A DNA stretch of 64,000 nt from Alphaproteobacteria bacterium. GTDB lineage: Bacteria; Pseudomonadota; Alphaproteobacteria; Caulobacterales; Maricaulaceae. Below the pieces are notes generated by a model. That model ran no database searches and had not been told where the DNA came from. It worked only from the letters and a program-made list of their open reading frames with translations. Location: assembly GCA_018222865.1 (NCBI GenBank), contig JAAEZM010000003.1, forward strand, positions 200,199 through 264,198, written 5' to 3'. Made by a program: the position numbers and the translations under genes. Positions 62,444 through 64,000 of the stretch are shown in pieces (within the stretch, counting starts at the first letter, position 1; each line of letters starts with the position of its first letter).

Positions 62444-63739
62444 CTACTCGCCCAAGTCCAGTTCCAGTATCACGGTTGCCGGGCGCGTTTCCTCAGGCGT
62501 GCTGCCATCTTCGGGAAACTGCGGCCAGGCGGAATTGGCAACCAGCCAGCCGCGCCCGTCGGCAAGATCAACCAGGGTCGGCTCGGTATTGGCGCCCATG
62601 TCCGGGTGTCCGCGCAACAGCACTTCGGTGGATTCCACCGCATAGCCGTCGCGGTCCAGATCGATCGCCATGACCTGATGCGGACGTGTGCCATTGCGAA
62701 CAGCGATCAGGCGTCCATCGCGTGTATTGAGAAGCCCATCAATGCCCATGAGGGACTCAGAGCCATTGCGCACCAGGCTCACCGATTGATCGCCCAGATC
62801 AATGCGCCAGATCCCCATCGCATAATCTGCCGCGTAAAGCGCACCGCGCGCCAGCGCCAGGCCCTGCAGATTGACGAAGCGCGCATCCTCAACCAGGACC
62901 TCAAGATCGCCCGAAACGGAATTGAGCACATAGATCCGCGGTTCCCGCGCATCAGAGGCATAGACAATGCCGTCGCGGACCACGAAATCAGCGATTTGCC
63001 CCGCGCCCTCAATCTCGTAACGGCGGAAGAGATCACCGGTCATCAAGTCAAAGGCAAACAGCGCTGTCCCCTCTTCCTCGCCGTCTTCCAGCGGGGTTTG
63101 CGGTACAACGCCCGAAGCGGCCCAGACCACGCGGGTGCGATCATCAACGGCCAGACCAAAGACCGACCAGAGACCGTCTTCCCGATCCGCAAAAACGATA
63201 GGTTCATCGCGAGCAAAGGGTTCAAGCAGGAGGATTTCGCGCGAGGCGACAGAGGAGAGAAACAGGCGGTCTGTCTCAATATCCTTGGCGACGCCCTCAA
63301 TCAGCGCATCCGGTGCGTCAATCACCGCAAAACGTTCGGCCTGCCCGATCGGCGCCGCATTCGCAGCGAGTTGGGCGGCGACCGCCGCGTAGCGCGCTTG
63401 ATCCGCCGCTTGCAGCCAGGCCACGGCATTGCCCGGATCAAAGCTGATCCCGGCCCGCGCCATGCCTTCAAGGGCGCGAAACGCGTCTTCCGGGCGATCG
63501 GCGCGGCGCGCGACAATAAACAGGCCACGATAGATGGCAGAATGGCCGGGTTTCAGATCCAGAGCCGCTTCCAGGGTGCGACGGGCGCCCTCATAGTCTT
63601 CCTGATCGATATAGCGATTGGCCGCGTCGAATAATTCCAGCGCGATGGATTGCGGGGTGGGCTCTGCAGGTATGTCCTGCGCCCCAGCCATAGCAGGAAG
63701 AGCCAATGCCATAGCGGCAGCCAAGAAAGTCGAACGCAT
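62444..63739 (-). CDS. Secreted TPR + beta-propeller-like protein
   Basis: 431 residues from ATG 63739. A signal peptide (LAAAMALALPAMAGAQ) is followed by two or three TPR-like helices (about 40-110: YIDQEDYEGARRTLEAALDL, AIYRGLFIVAR). The rest has repeated beta-strands with the look of an NHL/SMP-30-type six-bladed propeller (VFGLAVDDRTRVVWAA, GIVYASDAREPRIYVLN, LALARGALYAADYAMGIWRI). No catalytic motif is evident. It may sense or bind a ligand in the periplasm; no partner is identified. Confidence 0.68.
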   Translation of the reverse strand: MRSTFLAAAMALALPAMAGAQDIPAEPTPQSIALELFDAANRYIDQEDYEGARRTLEAALDLKPGHSAIYRGLFIVARRADRPEDAFRALEGMARAGISFDPGNAVAWLQAADQARYAAVAAQLAANAAPIGQAERFAVIDAPDALIEGVAKDIETDRLFLSSVASREILLLEPFARDEPIVFADREDGLWSVFGLAVDDRTRVVWAASGVVPQTPLEDGEEEGTALFAFDLMTGDLFRRYEIEGAGQIADFVVRDGIVYASDAREPRIYVLNSVSGDLEVLVEDARFVNLQGLALARGALYAADYAMGIWRIDLGDQSVSLVRNGSESLMGIDGLLNTRDGRLIAVRNGTRPHQVMAIDLDRDGYAVESTEVLLRGHPDMGANTEPTLVDLADGRGWLVANSAWPQFPEDGSTPEETRPATVILELDLGE

Positions 63740-63862
63740 CTGAATACCCCAAATCATAGTCGGCCCCGCACCCCTGAAGCCGTCATCTTCACCTTAGGCG
63801 AATTCGCGCAAATGCAGAAATTACCAATCCATCAGGGGCTCGGCCCAGCGTGTCAGACGCTG

Positions 63863-64000
63863 TCAGCGCTTGAGAACGCCATCAATCGCATAGGCGAGGA
63901 TTTGCGTGACCTGTTCTGGGGTTTCACACGTCGCCAGGGCCGCAGCATCAACTTCCTTGAGCGCATGGGTGAGGGCTTCATCATGCAAGGTGATGAGCGG
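63863..64000 (-). CDS. C-terminal end of a TetR-like regulator (partial)
   Basis: The frame enters from the right edge and ends at TGA 63865-63863. The 45 residues visible (LITLHDEALTHALKEVDAAAL, then ILAYAIDGVLKR) resemble the C-terminal ligand-binding helices of TetR-family repressors. The DNA-binding part lies outside the window, so the call is tentative. Confidence 0.35.
   Translation of the reverse strand, partial: PLITLHDEALTHALKEVDAAALATCETPEQVTQILAYAIDGVLKR

Noticed and set aside
62606..63634. 342-residue plus-strand frame opposite the TPR/propeller gene
   Set aside because: It is the mirror of a gene with signal peptide and repeats and has no ribosome site.

Overview
The window is a gene-dense, moderately high-GC stretch of an alphaproteobacterial chromosome. 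The best guess is the Caulobacterales/Maricaulales (Hyphomonadaceae-like) group. Pointers are the rdgB-hemW, rph/hrcA-grpE and hemC-hemD-hemX-like-hemY-like // tsaD-gpsA gene orders, a CC0125/CC1285-type lipoprotein, DUF2244 next to nth, IalB, and a TonB-dependent receptor. This placement comes from family and order recognition, not from a search.

Layout. 0-5.7 kb: hemW and rdgB, a DUF2975/XRE pair, rph, then hrcA-grpE. 5.7-10 kb: membrane and lipoprotein genes, an FMN glutamate-synthase-like enzyme, and AlkB. 10-14.3 kb: dnaK, an FkbM-type methyltransferase and dnaJ on one strand, behind a sigma32-like promoter and a hairpin-rich leader. 14-24.7 kb: dapB, a WYL regulator, VOC enzyme, Ada-type repair protein, DUF2244, nth, a DASS transporter, a zinc-finger protein, a lone ABC ATPase and an Old Yellow Enzyme. 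24.9 kb: tRNA-Arg(CCG). 25-38 kb: a secreted TonB-domain protein, FemAB-like transferase, AGCS symporter, bioB, phhB, regulators, folD, an orphan receiver protein, TIGR00266, bfd-bfr, an outer-membrane barrel and a YghU-type GST.

38.2-40.85 kb is the clearest foreign segment. A 19-bp direct repeat of the tRNA-Thr(CGT) 3' end brackets about 2.5 kb. It holds a 5'-truncated WD40 propeller gene, a secreted cysteine-rich Sel1-repeat protein and a broken serine resolvase. This looks like the eroded remnant of an element integrated at a tRNA gene.

40.9-49 kb is the haem/cell-envelope block: hemC, hemD, a mitofilin/HemX-like protein, a HemY-like protein and udk overlap on the minus strand, and tsaD-gpsA-YciI-Rieske are divergent. 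49-64 kb: a creatininase-family amidohydrolase, a lipoprotein methyltransferase, a multi-TM chemoreceptor with a coupled small membrane protein, rlmN, IalB, a SpoU methyltransferase, an Ntn-hydrolase asparaginase, Hsp20, an SDR dehydrogenase, a siderophore-type TonB receptor with a palindromic operator candidate, and a TPR/propeller secreted protein. Partial genes lie at both ends.

Themes are proteostasis (hrcA, grpE, dnaK, dnaJ, hsp20), nucleic-acid repair and sanitation (rdgB, alkB, ada-like, nth) and tRNA/rRNA maturation (rph, tsaD, rlmN, SpoU). Iron and haem (hemC/D, bfd-bfr, TonB receptor) form a further theme. No CRISPR array, complete insertion sequence or rRNA operon was seen.
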